16,115 nt of DNA from Parabacteroides sp. Lineage in GTDB: Bacteria > Bacteroidota > Bacteroidia > Bacteroidales > Tannerellaceae. The notes under the pieces were generated by a model, which was not told the origin of the DNA, made no database searches, and saw nothing but the letters and a program-made list of their open reading frames with translations. Below, one piece after another: positions 1 to 7,281 of this stretch. A program made the translations under genes and the position numbers. Where the stretch lies: positions 1-16,115 of the forward strand of contig DXRF01000041.1 in NCBI GenBank assembly GCA_019411205.1. Direction: 5' to 3'. Positions within the stretch are counted from its first letter, which is position 1, and each line of letters opens with the position of its first letter.

Positions 1-146
1 GTATATTTGTCAACAATAAGGTTATAGCTCCCGGCGAGATTTGCTGAAAAAACAATTGTCGGAGTGTGGAGGGCGTTTTCGGGATTCTCGGATTGACAAT
101 CTCAAAATGGAGAAAGGGTTTATCAATTAACAGTTAATTTATTATT
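1..146 (+). other. Sulfatase leader region, possible end of an upstream gene
   Basis: No complete gene lies here. From base 3 an open frame runs to a TGA at 45-47 and would encode the last 14 residues (IFVNNKVIAPGEIC) of a protein starting outside the window; this is plausible but unprovable from so short a piece. Just before the sulfatase start there is a perfect 15-bp palindrome AATTAACAGTTAATT (about 124-138). I see no clear TAnnTTTG promoter, so the sulfatase may be co-transcribed with an upstream gene. Confidence 0.25.
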
Positions 147-1688
147 ATGAAATCAACAATCGTATTGGGAATTGGGGCCACCTTGCTGGCCTCCTGTTCC
201 GGAAACAAACAAAAGGCGGAAGAGAAAGTAACACAGCAGCAGCCGAAGCCGAACGTTATTTTCCTGATAGCCGATGATATCGGTTATGGCGACCTGAGTT
301 GCAACGGATCGAAAACGATCCATACGCCAAATGTGGAACGCTTGGCAGCCCAGGGTGTCCGTTTTACGGATGCGCATGCGGTGGCTGCGACCAGTACGCC
401 TTCGCGCTATTCGCTGTTTACGGGGCATTATGCCTGGAGACGGAATGACACGGGGATTGCGGCAGGAAATGCCGGAATGGTCATCCGTCCCGAACAGCCG
501 ACAGTAGCCGATATGTTTCGTGAGTGTGGTTATACAACAGGTGCTATAGGTAAATGGCATTTGGGATTGTCTGACAGGACGGGAGGACAGGATTGGAATG
601 GCTTTATCACGCCGGGACCTTCAGATATAGGGTTCGACTATTCCTATATAATGGCTGCCACAGGTGACCGTGTGCCTTGTGTGTGGGTTGAGAATCAGCG
701 GATCGTCAATCTTGATCCGAATGATCCGATTGAAGTGAGCTATGAAAAACCGTTCCCTGGCGAACCGTTGGGAAAAGACCATCCGGAATTGCTTACCAAA
801 TTGAAACCAAGTCCTAATCATGGACATAATCAGGCGATCGTGAACGGTATTTCACGTATCGGCTACATGAAAGGGGGCAAACAGGCCTTGTGGGAAGATG
901 AAAACATTGCAGACAGCATCACCTGTAAAGCTGTCCAATTTATCGAAAACCATAAGGATGAACCGTTCTTCCTGTATGTCGGAACCAATGACGCGCACGT
1001 TCCCCGCTGGCCGCATCCCCGTTTTGTCGGCAAGAGCGGCATGGGCCCTCGTGGCGACGCTTTGTTGCAATTCGACTGGACCGTAGGTGAAATAATGGGC
1101 GCACTCGAAAAAGCCGGTATTGCCGAAAACACCTTGATTGTGTTGAGCAGCGACAACGGTCCTGTTGTGGATGACGGTTATGCAGACCGGGCCGTGGAAC
1201 TGTTGGGTGATCATAAACCCTGGGGGCCGTTCCGTGGTGGTAAATACAGTATCTTCGAAGCCGGAACGCGTGTTCCGATGATTGTGAGCTGGCCGGCTCA
1301 GGTAAAACCGGGTGTCTCCGACGCATTGGTGTCGCAGATCGACCTGTATGCCTCCATGGCAAGCCTGATGGGCAAACCGCTCGAAGAAGGGGCCGGTCCT
1401 GACAGCCGGGATCATCTGGACGCATTCTTGGGGAAGGATCTGAAAGGACGTGACTATGTGGTCGAAGTTGCCGGTTCTCTTTCTATCTCCGACGGCGAAT
1501 GGAAATACATAGCTCCGAGCAATGGTGCTGCTTATGCTAAACTGACGAATATCGAGTTGGGCAACAGCAAGGAAGAACAGCTTTACAACCTGAAGCAGGA
1601 TATCGGAGAAAAGAAGAATCTGGCGGCCGAACATCCCGAAATCGTTGCAAAGTTGAAAGCTATATTGGAAAAGGAAAAAGCTAAATAG
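147..1688 (+). CDS. Sulfatase (arylsulfatase-like) lipoprotein, serine type
   Basis: A 513-residue S1-type sulfatase that would hydrolyse sulfate esters, most likely on host or dietary glycans, from the cell envelope. The N-terminus is a lipoprotein signal with lipobox LLASC (Cys17). Sulfatase landmarks follow in order: the metal-binding IADDIGYGDL (41-50), the formylglycine motif S-T-P-S-R with Ser83 in the modified position, GKWHLG (135-140), SSDNGP in the middle, and FRGGKYSIFEAGTRVP, common in arylsulfatases. Because the residue to be oxidised is Ser rather than Cys, a radical-SAM anaerobic sulfatase-maturing enzyme is required; none is encoded in the window. Length is normal for the family. 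It is followed by its own terminator. The substrate cannot be told from the sequence. The family call is firm; 'arylsulfatase' is only the nearest generic name. Confidence 0.93.
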   Translation: MKSTIVLGIGATLLASCSGNKQKAEEKVTQQQPKPNVIFLIADDIGYGDLSCNGSKTIHTPNVERLAAQGVRFTDAHAVAATSTPSRYSLFTGHYAWRRNDTGIAAGNAGMVIRPEQPTVADMFRECGYTTGAIGKWHLGLSDRTGGQDWNGFITPGPSDIGFDYSYIMAATGDRVPCVWVENQRIVNLDPNDPIEVSYEKPFPGEPLGKDHPELLTKLKPSPNHGHNQAIVNGISRIGYMKGGKQALWEDENIADSITCKAVQFIENHKDEPFFLYVGTNDAHVPRWPHPRFVGKSGMGPRGDALLQFDWTVGEIMGALEKAGIAENTLIVLSSDNGPVVDDGYADRAVELLGDHKPWGPFRGGKYSIFEAGTRVPMIVSWPAQVKPGVSDALVSQIDLYASMASLMGKPLEEGAGPDSRDHLDAFLGKDLKGRDYVVEVAGSLSISDGEWKYIAPSNGAAYAKLTNIELGNSKEEQLYNLKQDIGEKKNLAAEHPEIVAKLKAILEKEKAK

Positions 1689-1707
1689 CCTTTTTACATA
1701 AAGTGTG

Positions 1708-1753
1708 AAAACGCCTGTAGGGAATCTAAAAAACATTCCTGCAGGCGTTTTTT
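1708..1753 (+). terminator. Rho-independent terminator after the sulfatase
   Basis: The arm at 1708-1723 (core AAAACGCCTG) pairs with 1736-1751 (core CAGGCGTTTT), with G-U wobbles near the loop, and is followed by a run of T (1748-1753). It sits about 20 bp after the sulfatase stop codon and separates this gene from lysE transcription. Confidence 0.85.
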
Positions 1754-1774
1754 ATGTAAAAATGGACGGGTTCA

Positions 1775-1806
1775 TTTTATTCTGCTCCCGGTTTGCGTTA
1801 TCTTTG
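1775..1806 (+). promoter_or_regulatory. Bacteroidetes-type promoter for the lysE-like gene
   Basis: A perfect -7 element TATCTTTG (TAnnTTTG) lies at 1799-1806. A weak -33 element (TTTT, consensus TTTG) is at 1775-1778, 20 bp upstream. The start codon at 1836 is about 30 bp downstream. The promoter follows directly on the sulfatase terminator. Confidence 0.65.
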
Positions 1807-1835
1807 CAAATCATTAGGCAGAAAATAAAAGGATA

Positions 1836-2495
1836 ATGCTGGGATTGATAAGTAAAGGAATTGTTATCGGCGTACTGGTTTCCGCCCCGATGGGTCCGAT
1901 CGGTATGCTATGTATACAACGAACGCTGAACAAAGGACGTTGGCACGGGTTCGTCACCGGATTAGGGGCTGCTCTGTCAGACGTGATCTACGCCGCACTG
2001 ACCTGTTTGGGGATGGGAGTCGTGGTGAACTTTGTGGAGGCGAATCAGGCTCCCTTGCAATTGATCGGCAGTATCGTGTTGGGTATTTTCGGCTATTATA
2101 TTTTCCAATCCAATCCTGTCCGGAATCTAAAAAAACAGCGGGAGAAAAAGTTATCCTTCACCCAGGATTTTATTACAGCTTTTCTTCTTACCTTTAGCAA
2201 CGTGTTAATCGTGTTATTATATATCGGTTTGTTTGCCCGTTTTGGCTTTGTCTTGCCGGAGCATTCTGTTTGGATGCTGTCGGGGGGTATTGCTTTTATC
2301 GGGGTGGGCGCTGTTCTCTGGTGGTTTGGAATCACTTATATAGTTGCTAAATTGAAGAAATGGTTTAACGTGCGAGGTATATGGTTATTGAATAGGATTG
2401 TGGGGTCGGTCATTATTGCTTTGGCTGTAATCGGAGCATTATCCGTATTGCTGACTTCTTATTTACATTTGCCATTGCTCCAAATCTATAATTGA
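1836..2495 (+). CDS. LysE/RhtB-family exporter
   Basis: A 219-residue inner-membrane protein with about six hydrophobic segments (roughly residues 5-25, 38-62, 70-90, 112-135, 145-168 and 188-212). The N-terminal stretch with SAPMGPIGMLCIQRTLNKG, followed by a Gly-rich helix ending GAALSDVIYA, is the signature region of the LysE/RhtB translocators, which export amino acids or similar small metabolites using the proton gradient. A basic cytoplasmic loop (KKQREKK, about residues 98-106) lies between the third and fourth helices. It has its own promoter and is followed 2 bp later by a CBM9-like gene, so the two are probably one transcript, though no functional link is known. The substrate cannot be deduced. 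Confidence 0.88.
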   Translation: MLGLISKGIVIGVLVSAPMGPIGMLCIQRTLNKGRWHGFVTGLGAALSDVIYAALTCLGMGVVVNFVEANQAPLQLIGSIVLGIFGYYIFQSNPVRNLKKQREKKLSFTQDFITAFLLTFSNVLIVLLYIGLFARFGFVLPEHSVWMLSGGIAFIGVGAVLWWFGITYIVAKLKKWFNVRGIWLLNRIVGSVIIALAVIGALSVLLTSYLHLPLLQIYN

Positions 2496-2497
2496 TA

Positions 2498-3136
2498 ATG
2501 AAGAAACTGAAAGTCCCTTATTTAGAAACGCTGGACGTACTGGACCTGTCGTCTGTAGGTTTTTTGATGGAAAAGGCCCGGCGGGAGTCAATCGATGTGA
2601 TTAACTGGGAAGAATATCCCTACAAACCTATCGTGGCCTTCGATATTGCAAGATCGAAGGTGAATCTGTATATCCGTTATTTTGTCAAAGGAAACTCTTT
2701 GAAAGCACTCTATGAAGCAGACGGCTCGCCGGTCTATACGGATAGTTGCGTGGAGTTTTTTATGAAACGGGTAGATGATCCTAATTACTACAATTTCGAG
2801 TTTAACTGTATCGGCACTTGCGATGCTTCTTACCGGGAATCGCGCGATTCGAAAAAGTCGCTGACAGCGGAAGAATATGCATCCATTCGTCGCTTTTCGA
2901 GTCTGCCGCATACTGCTTTCCCTGAGAAACTGGGAGTATATAGCTGGGAGTTGGTGGTTGCCATTCCTTTCCGGTTGATGGGGCTTGATCCTGACAATCT
3001 GCCGGAAAAGATAATGGGTAACTTCTATAAATGTGCGGACGATACGGAATTTCCGCATTTCGTCAGCTGGAGTCCGATCGATCTTCCTGCTCCGAACTTC
3101 CATTGTCCGGAGTTCTTTGGGGAAATCTACTTATAG
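2498..3136 (+). CDS. CBM9-like domain protein
   Basis: A 212-residue protein made of a single family 9-like carbohydrate-binding (DOMON-like beta-sandwich) module. Recognisable family stretches are NWEEYPYKPIVAFDIA near the N-terminus, DSCVEFFMKR and YYNFEFNCIG in the middle, and MGNFYKCADDTEFPHFVSW then PNFHCPEFFGEIYL at the end. There is no signal peptide and no attached catalytic domain, so the role is unclear; such stand-alone proteins are widespread in Bacteroidales. I chose the ATG at 2498, which follows the lysE-like stop codon after 2 bp; an upstream in-frame TTG at 2492 is less likely. It ends convergently with the regulator on the other strand, with 119 bp between them and no clear terminator. 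Confidence 0.85.
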   Translation: MKKLKVPYLETLDVLDLSSVGFLMEKARRESIDVINWEEYPYKPIVAFDIARSKVNLYIRYFVKGNSLKALYEADGSPVYTDSCVEFFMKRVDDPNYYNFEFNCIGTCDASYRESRDSKKSLTAEEYASIRRFSSLPHTAFPEKLGVYSWELVVAIPFRLMGLDPDNLPEKIMGNFYKCADDTEFPHFVSWSPIDLPAPNFHCPEFFGEIYL

Positions 3137-3255
3137 AACTGTTTTTTCAGCTCCTTGGTTTCTTATGGCGTTTTGTCTGCGCCTGCATACAGCAGATATA
3201 TCTCTGGCAGGGCAAGGCATGACGCAAGGACTGCGGGTTTGTTTTTGTTCATGTG

Positions 3256-3858
3256 TTACAATTTGATGTCGTTTAGTTCGACTAATTTGTTGACAATGGC
3301 GTATACGGTCAGACCACTGGCACTGTGTACTTGCAATTTCCGGGCGATGTTGCGCCGGTGCGTAACAACGGTGTGTGTGGAAAGGAATAGGCGGTCGGCT
3401 ATTTCGCGGTTTGTCATCCCTTTGACGACACAGACCACTATTTCTTTTTCGCGTGCACTGAGCGTCTGCTGTTCTTCGTTTTCGGCTTCTTCTTCCGGTG
3501 GCGTATGCAGACGTTCCAGTTTGTGGCGGATTTCGTCCGGGCTGTCGTAGATGCTGATCTGGTCGTCGTAAGGCCGTAGCAGGGCATGATCGGCAACGGC
3601 ATACAGCAAGGCTATACACTTCATCTCCGTGCAGCCGGTTTCTTCCTTGAGAAGCTGCATGGTGTAGCAACCGGGGAGCGACGGGTTGATAATCAGCATG
3701 TCCGGTTTATGAGAGTGAAGTGTTTCCTGTAAAAGCTCCGCAGTGGCAATTTCGATGATCTGGATGCGGAATCCGGGAATCCGCTTCAATACAGCTTCGA
3801 GCCCGCTCCGGATGATGGCGGACGGTTCGGCAATCGCTATGTTCAAAAAGATGCTCAT
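3256..3858 (-). CDS. LuxR/NarL-type regulator with degenerate receiver (copy 2)
   Basis: A 200-residue regulator: receiver-like domain (about 5-117), an acidic Pro/Glu linker (119-130) and a GerE-type helix-turn-helix (132-200, including TNREIADRLFLSTHTVVTHR). In the receiver, the phosphoacceptor position in PDMLIINPSLPG is Asn58 rather than Asp, the acidic pair near the N-terminus is reduced to one Glu (AIAEPSA), and the usual conserved Lys is Tyr104. Phosphorylation control is therefore unlikely. It starts 6 bp after the hemerythrin stop codon and is surely co-transcribed with it. The close paralogue at 5937-6545 has an almost identical DNA-binding domain, so both should recognise the same site. 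The signal is probably delivered by, or together with, the hemerythrin partner (inference). Confidence 0.88.
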   Translation of the reverse strand: MSIFLNIAIAEPSAIIRSGLEAVLKRIPGFRIQIIEIATAELLQETLHSHKPDMLIINPSLPGCYTMQLLKEETGCTEMKCIALLYAVADHALLRPYDDQISIYDSPDEIRHKLERLHTPPEEEAENEEQQTLSAREKEIVVCVVKGMTNREIADRLFLSTHTVVTHRRNIARKLQVHSASGLTVYAIVNKLVELNDIKL

Positions 3859-3864
3859 ACGTTG

Positions 3865-4557
3865 TTATTGTATTGTCTTTTCAAGAGCCAGGATCGCTGG
3901 CACGAAAAGGAAATCTTCCACATGGCTGTGAGATGACAGGTCCTGCTCGGTCGCAAATATGTCGAACAGAACGCTGTTCAGCAGGTTGCTACCCGGTCCC
4001 GGATAATACTTGATCAGGATGTTTTTCAGTTCGATGATCTTCATCTCGATCTGGTCGTGATGTTTCCGGAAGACCGTGATGTTGTATTTCGGGTCTTTTA
4101 TTCCTTTCAGTAGCCCTCGCACGTAGGGAAATACCGTCGTTTCCTCATACGACATGTGCTTGTTTACCTCCATTGCATAGTCGTCGAAAAATTTGGTAAT
4201 GACGAACGCCACGTCTTTCGGGCAGTCTGCAATAGCATCTGTCAGTTTACGGCGGATATGGGGCAGCCGGAAGTCCAGGAAATAGGCGTGTGCGTTATGC
4301 AGATAAGTGATCAAAGCCTCGATCGACAGGCATTTGTCAATGTTTGTCATCGGTGCGGATACCTCTTCCGTCAGAAAGTTTACGACGGCCAGGAACGTGT
4401 AGGGATCGACACCGTTTTGGCGGCATACCTCTCCGATGTTCTTTTCTCCGAATCCGAGTGCAATACCGAAGCGGCTCATAACAAGCACCATCGGATAATT
4501 CTCGCAGATCAGATCACTCATTTTATCGGTTTCCCGATATTTACCATTCTTATACAT
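3865..4557 (-). CDS. Hemerythrin-domain protein with ScdA_N-like N-terminus (copy 2)
   Basis: A 230-residue cytoplasmic protein. Residues about 13-63 resemble the ScdA_N (DUF542) domain of RIC/YtfE iron-centre repair proteins, but the usual Cys pair is replaced by ALGFG. Residues about 75-225 form a hemerythrin-like four-helix bundle. Candidate metal ligands are His87/His90/His100, His134 and Glu138 (HMSYEE), His168/169 (RKHHDQ), and His210/His212 with Glu214 (SHSHVED). The fold usually holds a di-iron site that senses or binds O2, NO or iron. I chose the ATG at 4557 because the -7 element TATCTTTG lies between it and the upstream ATG at 4602, and because the paralogue starts with the same MxNGKYRET sequence. 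It is followed 6 bp later by the LuxR-type gene. Confidence 0.87.
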   Translation of the reverse strand: MYKNGKYRETDKMSDLICENYPMVLVMSRFGIALGFGEKNIGEVCRQNGVDPYTFLAVVNFLTEEVSAPMTNIDKCLSIEALITYLHNAHAYFLDFRLPHIRRKLTDAIADCPKDVAFVITKFFDDYAMEVNKHMSYEETTVFPYVRGLLKGIKDPKYNITVFRKHHDQIEMKIIELKNILIKYYPGPGSNLLNSVLFDIFATEQDLSSHSHVEDFLFVPAILALEKTIQ

Positions 4558-4591
4558 AGGCTTTTCTCTCTTGTCTTGGTGTTTGAATAGC

Positions 4592-4599
4592 CAAAGATA
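4592..4599 (-). promoter_or_regulatory. Internal promoter for hemerythrin-regulator pair (copy 2)
   Basis: On the - strand, bases 4599-4592 read TATCTTTG, a perfect TAnnTTTG -7 element, 34 bp upstream of the ATG at 4557. No good TTTG -33 element is visible about 20 bp further upstream. Together with the terminator just before it, this suggests separate transcription of the second hemerythrin-LuxR pair. Confidence 0.55.
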
Positions 4600-4602
4600 C
4601 AT

Positions 4603-4636
4603 AAAAAATAGATTCCGCAGGCTGTGCTTACGGAAT
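4603..4636 (-). terminator. Intrinsic terminator after Rid/chorismatase-like copy 2
   Basis: On the - strand ATTCCGTAAGC and GCCTGCGGAAT form an imperfect hairpin (outer ATTCCG/CGGAAT perfect) followed shortly by TTTTTT. It lies about 45 bp after the stop codon of the gene at 4680-5825. The same position in the first cassette has no such structure. Confidence 0.6.
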
Positions 4637-4679
4637 TAGTAAATTCGGGAAACCGGATAGTTGCAGCTCGATCCTTTTT

Positions 4680-5825
4680 TTATAATGCCGCAAACCGTTC
4701 ATCCCCGTTTGCAGTCACCGCTGTGCATTCCATTTCGACCAGCCAGCCGGTCCGGCAAACCGGAGCACGTACGATGATATAAGAGAGGTTGGGGTGGTGT
4801 TCGTCCATATACTGTCTGACCCGTGCATAATCTGCCGTATCGCGGATGTAGATCACAGCCTGCATGATATCGTCTAAAGTGGCATCCGCTTCTTTCAGCA
4901 GGGCTTCGATATTCTCGATCATGCGGGAGGTTTGTTTCATGACATCGCCGGCGTGCACGATTTCTCCATACCGGTCGATGCTTGCCGTGCCGGAGATAAA
5001 GACATGGCGGCGGTCGCCGTATGTGACGGCTGTGCCCCGTTCGAACGTAACGCCATATTCGTATGTGCGGTTCAAGTGTTCGGGTGCATATAGATAGCGG
5101 ATTTGTTCGGGACAGATACCGGAAACGGCATATGTGTCCATTGTCACGAATACCATCGGGTCGAAATAGCGGCCCTCGATCCCCGTACTGGCGATGAAAT
5201 GAGTCTCTTCCGTCAGGTTTTGTGTCGCGAACACTGCTTTGCGGGCTTTTACCACACCCGGATAATTTACGTCTACATTCTGTACGAAGATCCATGTGCG
5301 CAGGCAGTTGTCCGCCAGTGTGCAATTGGCTTCCGTCAGTTGCAGGATATAATCGCGGAAGATCAGGCGGGTCTGGTATTCCGAATTGGCCGCCCTGTTG
5401 CACAGGTTGGCTCCTAAGAGCTGACCGTATGCGCCGTGACGCGCTTCGAACAAACCGCTTGGCAACACCTGTGTCTGTACGCCTGTCTGCAACCAGGCCC
5501 ATAGTGCAATCTTCGTGCCGTTCATCGGAGCCTGCTGTACGATTGACAGTGCGCAATAGGGGGAAAGCCGTTCCCGTTCCATCAGTTCGTCCGTCTGGTT
5601 GGTTACGTCACTCAGGAAATAACGCCGGAAAATAGCGACCGGATTACCCGGCAATTCTTCTACTGAACGGGCGTAAACATCTTGTATATGTTGCAACTGG
5701 GTGCGAAAATCCTCCATGCAGTCCGTCTGTTGGAAGAAGATATGGTATTCCGTTATACCTTTGGAAGATTGAAATGAGGTGATTTGCACCTCCGTTGTGC
5801 CGTATGTTTTCCTTATCGGGTTCAT
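4680..5825 (-). CDS. RidA-fold, FkbO/Hyg5 chorismatase-like protein (copy 2)
   Basis: A 381-residue cytoplasmic protein built from RidA/YjgF-like units. The C-terminal unit (about 257-370) is clearest: FERGTAVTY, FISGTASID, GEIVHAGDVMKQT, MIENIEALLKEA, and a closing CRTGWLVEME with Cys357, Arg358 and Glu364. Upstream units contain FRRYFLSDVTNQ and APMNGTKIALW (about 66-110), and LRTWIFVQNVDVNYPG plus ASTGIEGR (about 175-219). This arrangement matches the FkbO/Hyg5/XanB2 chorismatase type, in which a RidA-fold C-terminal half closes a chorismate-hydrolysing site. Whether it acts on chorismate is not shown. It starts 111 bp after the first LuxR-type gene, and a terminator follows it. A plain Rid-family deaminase-like role is the main alternative; the canonical RidA Arg/Glu spacing is not preserved. 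Confidence 0.72.
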   Translation of the reverse strand: MNPIRKTYGTTEVQITSFQSSKGITEYHIFFQQTDCMEDFRTQLQHIQDVYARSVEELPGNPVAIFRRYFLSDVTNQTDELMERERLSPYCALSIVQQAPMNGTKIALWAWLQTGVQTQVLPSGLFEARHGAYGQLLGANLCNRAANSEYQTRLIFRDYILQLTEANCTLADNCLRTWIFVQNVDVNYPGVVKARKAVFATQNLTEETHFIASTGIEGRYFDPMVFVTMDTYAVSGICPEQIRYLYAPEHLNRTYEYGVTFERGTAVTYGDRRHVFISGTASIDRYGEIVHAGDVMKQTSRMIENIEALLKEADATLDDIMQAVIYIRDTADYARVRQYMDEHHPNLSYIIVRAPVCRTGWLVEMECTAVTANGDERFAAL

Positions 5826-5936
5826 ATCTGTATTGTGTTTTTGCGGTATAGATCGTAAAAATAAGGCTATTTAATGGAAAATTGAAAATTAAGAGTTGAA
5901 AATTACTTAATACAAGGTAAGGAGCTGTACTGTTTG
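5826..5936 (-). other. Spacer between the two cassettes
   Basis: A 111-bp AT-rich gap between the regulator at 5937-6545 and the second Rid/chorismatase-like gene. On the - strand a near-consensus -7 element TATTTTTA (one mismatch to TAnnTTTG) lies about 35 bp upstream of the start codon, without a good -33 element. A weak promoter for the second cassette is possible; read-through from the first is equally likely. Confidence 0.35.
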
Positions 5937-6545
5937 TCAACCGTTCAGGTCTTTCAACTCTATCAATTTGTTTACGATGGCGTAGACGGTCAAGCCGCTG
6001 GCACTGTGCACCTGCAATTTCCGTGCGATATTCCGGCGGTGCGTGATGACGGTATGGGTGGAGAGGTACAACCGGTCTGCAATCTCCCGGTTTGTCATGC
6101 CTTTCACCACGCAGACGACAATCTCCTTTTCCCGGCTGCTGAGTGTCTGCTGATCATCGCTTTCCCCTTCTTCGGGTGGAACCTCTTCGGCGTTGAGGCG
6201 CTCCAGCTTGTGCTTCAACTCGTCTGCGCTGTCGTATATAGATATCTGGTCGTCGTAGGAGCGAAGCAGGAACGGGTCGCTCACATTATACAAAAGAGCG
6301 AAGCATTTCATATCCGGGCAGCCACATTCGTCTTTCAGGTGTTGGAGGTTGAAGTTTCCCGGAATGGAAGGATTCATGATCAGAATGTCCGGCTTATAAA
6401 TGCGTAAGCCCTCTGTCAGACAGTCTGCCACTGTTATCTCGGATATCTGGATACGGAATCCGGGTAAGCGTTTCAGCAGCGTTTCCAGTCCGCACCGGAT
6501 GATGGCGGATGATTCGGCTATCGCTATTTTGATGTTAGTGGACAT
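5937..6545 (-). CDS. LuxR/NarL-type regulator with degenerate receiver (copy 1)
   Basis: A 202-residue paralogue of the regulator at 3256-3858, with the same plan: receiver-like domain, acidic linker (about 119-131) and GerE helix-turn-helix (about 134-202). Asn58 again occupies the phosphoacceptor position (PDILIMNPSIPG), the acidic pocket is reduced (AIAESSA), and Tyr replaces the conserved Lys in DDQISIYDS. Both copies keep Cys76 and Cys81 (GCxxMKC). By hand count the DNA-binding parts match at 62 of 70 positions and the receiver parts at 77 of 117. It follows the hemerythrin gene after 12 bp and closes the first cassette, which appears continuous with the porin-imelysin operon, so it may autoregulate that operon (inference). 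Confidence 0.88.
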   Translation of the reverse strand: MSTNIKIAIAESSAIIRCGLETLLKRLPGFRIQISEITVADCLTEGLRIYKPDILIMNPSIPGNFNLQHLKDECGCPDMKCFALLYNVSDPFLLRSYDDQISIYDSADELKHKLERLNAEEVPPEEGESDDQQTLSSREKEIVVCVVKGMTNREIADRLYLSTHTVITHRRNIARKLQVHSASGLTVYAIVNKLIELKDLNG

Positions 6546-6557
6546 GGCAGGTGGTGT

Positions 6558-7244
6558 TTATTGTTGTTTTTCTAAAGACAGGATGGCAGGTACGAAGATG
6601 TAGTCTTCTACCCGGTTATGAGAAGCAAGGTCCTGTTCTGTCGCGAAGATATCGAACAGGACGCTGTTGAGCAAGTTACTGTCCGGTCCCGGATAATACT
6701 TCAGGATCAGGTTCTTCAGTTCCGTAATTTTCATCTCGATCTGGTCGTGCCGCTTACGGAAGATGGTGATGTTGTATTTCGGGTCTTTCTTTCCTTCCAG
6801 CAAATTGCGGACATACGGGAAGACGGTTCTCTCTTCGTACGACATATGTTTGTGTACCTCTTCGGCATATTCGTCGAAAAAGCGACGGATCACGAAAGCC
6901 ACATCTTTCGGGCAGCTCACGATCGCCTCTGTCAGTTTGTGGCGGATATGGGGAAGACGGAAGTTCAGGAAATAATCGTGTGCGTTATGCAGGTAAGTGA
7001 TAAGCGAGGAGATGGAGATATCCTTATGGACCTCTGCTGTCGGGACTGTCTCGGTGTCTGTCAGAAAGTTGACGACAGTCAGGAAAGTAGGTGTGTCGAT
7101 CTTATTCTGCCGGCATACATCCCCGATGTTTTTCTCTCCGAACCCCAGATCGATACCGAAGCGGCTCATCACAAGAACCATCGGATAATTCTCGCATATC
7201 AGGTCGCTCATCTTACTTGTTTCCCTGTATTTTCCGTTCTTCAT
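6558..7244 (-). CDS. Hemerythrin-domain protein with ScdA_N-like N-terminus (copy 1)
   Basis: A 228-residue paralogue of the protein at 3865-4557. The N-terminal part (about 12-62) is ScdA_N-like with DLGFG where RIC proteins have two cysteines. The C-terminal bundle carries His86/His89/His99, His133 and Glu137, His166, and His209 with Glu213 as likely iron ligands. I placed the start at the ATG at 7244; the longer frame from 7307 would overlap the upstream gene and adds residues absent from the paralogue. An ATG at 7253 is also possible. The 37-bp gap to the upstream Rid/chorismatase-like gene holds neither terminator nor promoter, so here the three genes look like one transcript. The likely role is sensing or buffering of iron, O2 or NO, with output through the adjacent LuxR-type regulator (inference). 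Confidence 0.87.
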   Translation of the reverse strand: MKNGKYRETSKMSDLICENYPMVLVMSRFGIDLGFGEKNIGDVCRQNKIDTPTFLTVVNFLTDTETVPTAEVHKDISISSLITYLHNAHDYFLNFRLPHIRHKLTEAIVSCPKDVAFVIRRFFDEYAEEVHKHMSYEERTVFPYVRNLLEGKKDPKYNITIFRKRHDQIEMKITELKNLILKYYPGPDSNLLNSVLFDIFATEQDLASHNRVEDYIFVPAILSLEKQQ

Positions 7245-7281
7245 GTTTCCCATATCTTTTATCGTTTGTATAGTAGATTGA

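Noticed and set aside
852..1736. A 294-codon open frame on the - strand.
   Set aside because: Antisense shadow of the sulfatase; it also includes the sulfatase terminator hairpin and has no recognisable features.
3137..3255. Terminator in the convergent gap between the CBM9-like and LuxR-type genes.
   Set aside because: Only a 10-bp palindrome AGATATATCT (3194-3203) and short CCTGC/GCAGG arms are seen, without a usable T-run.
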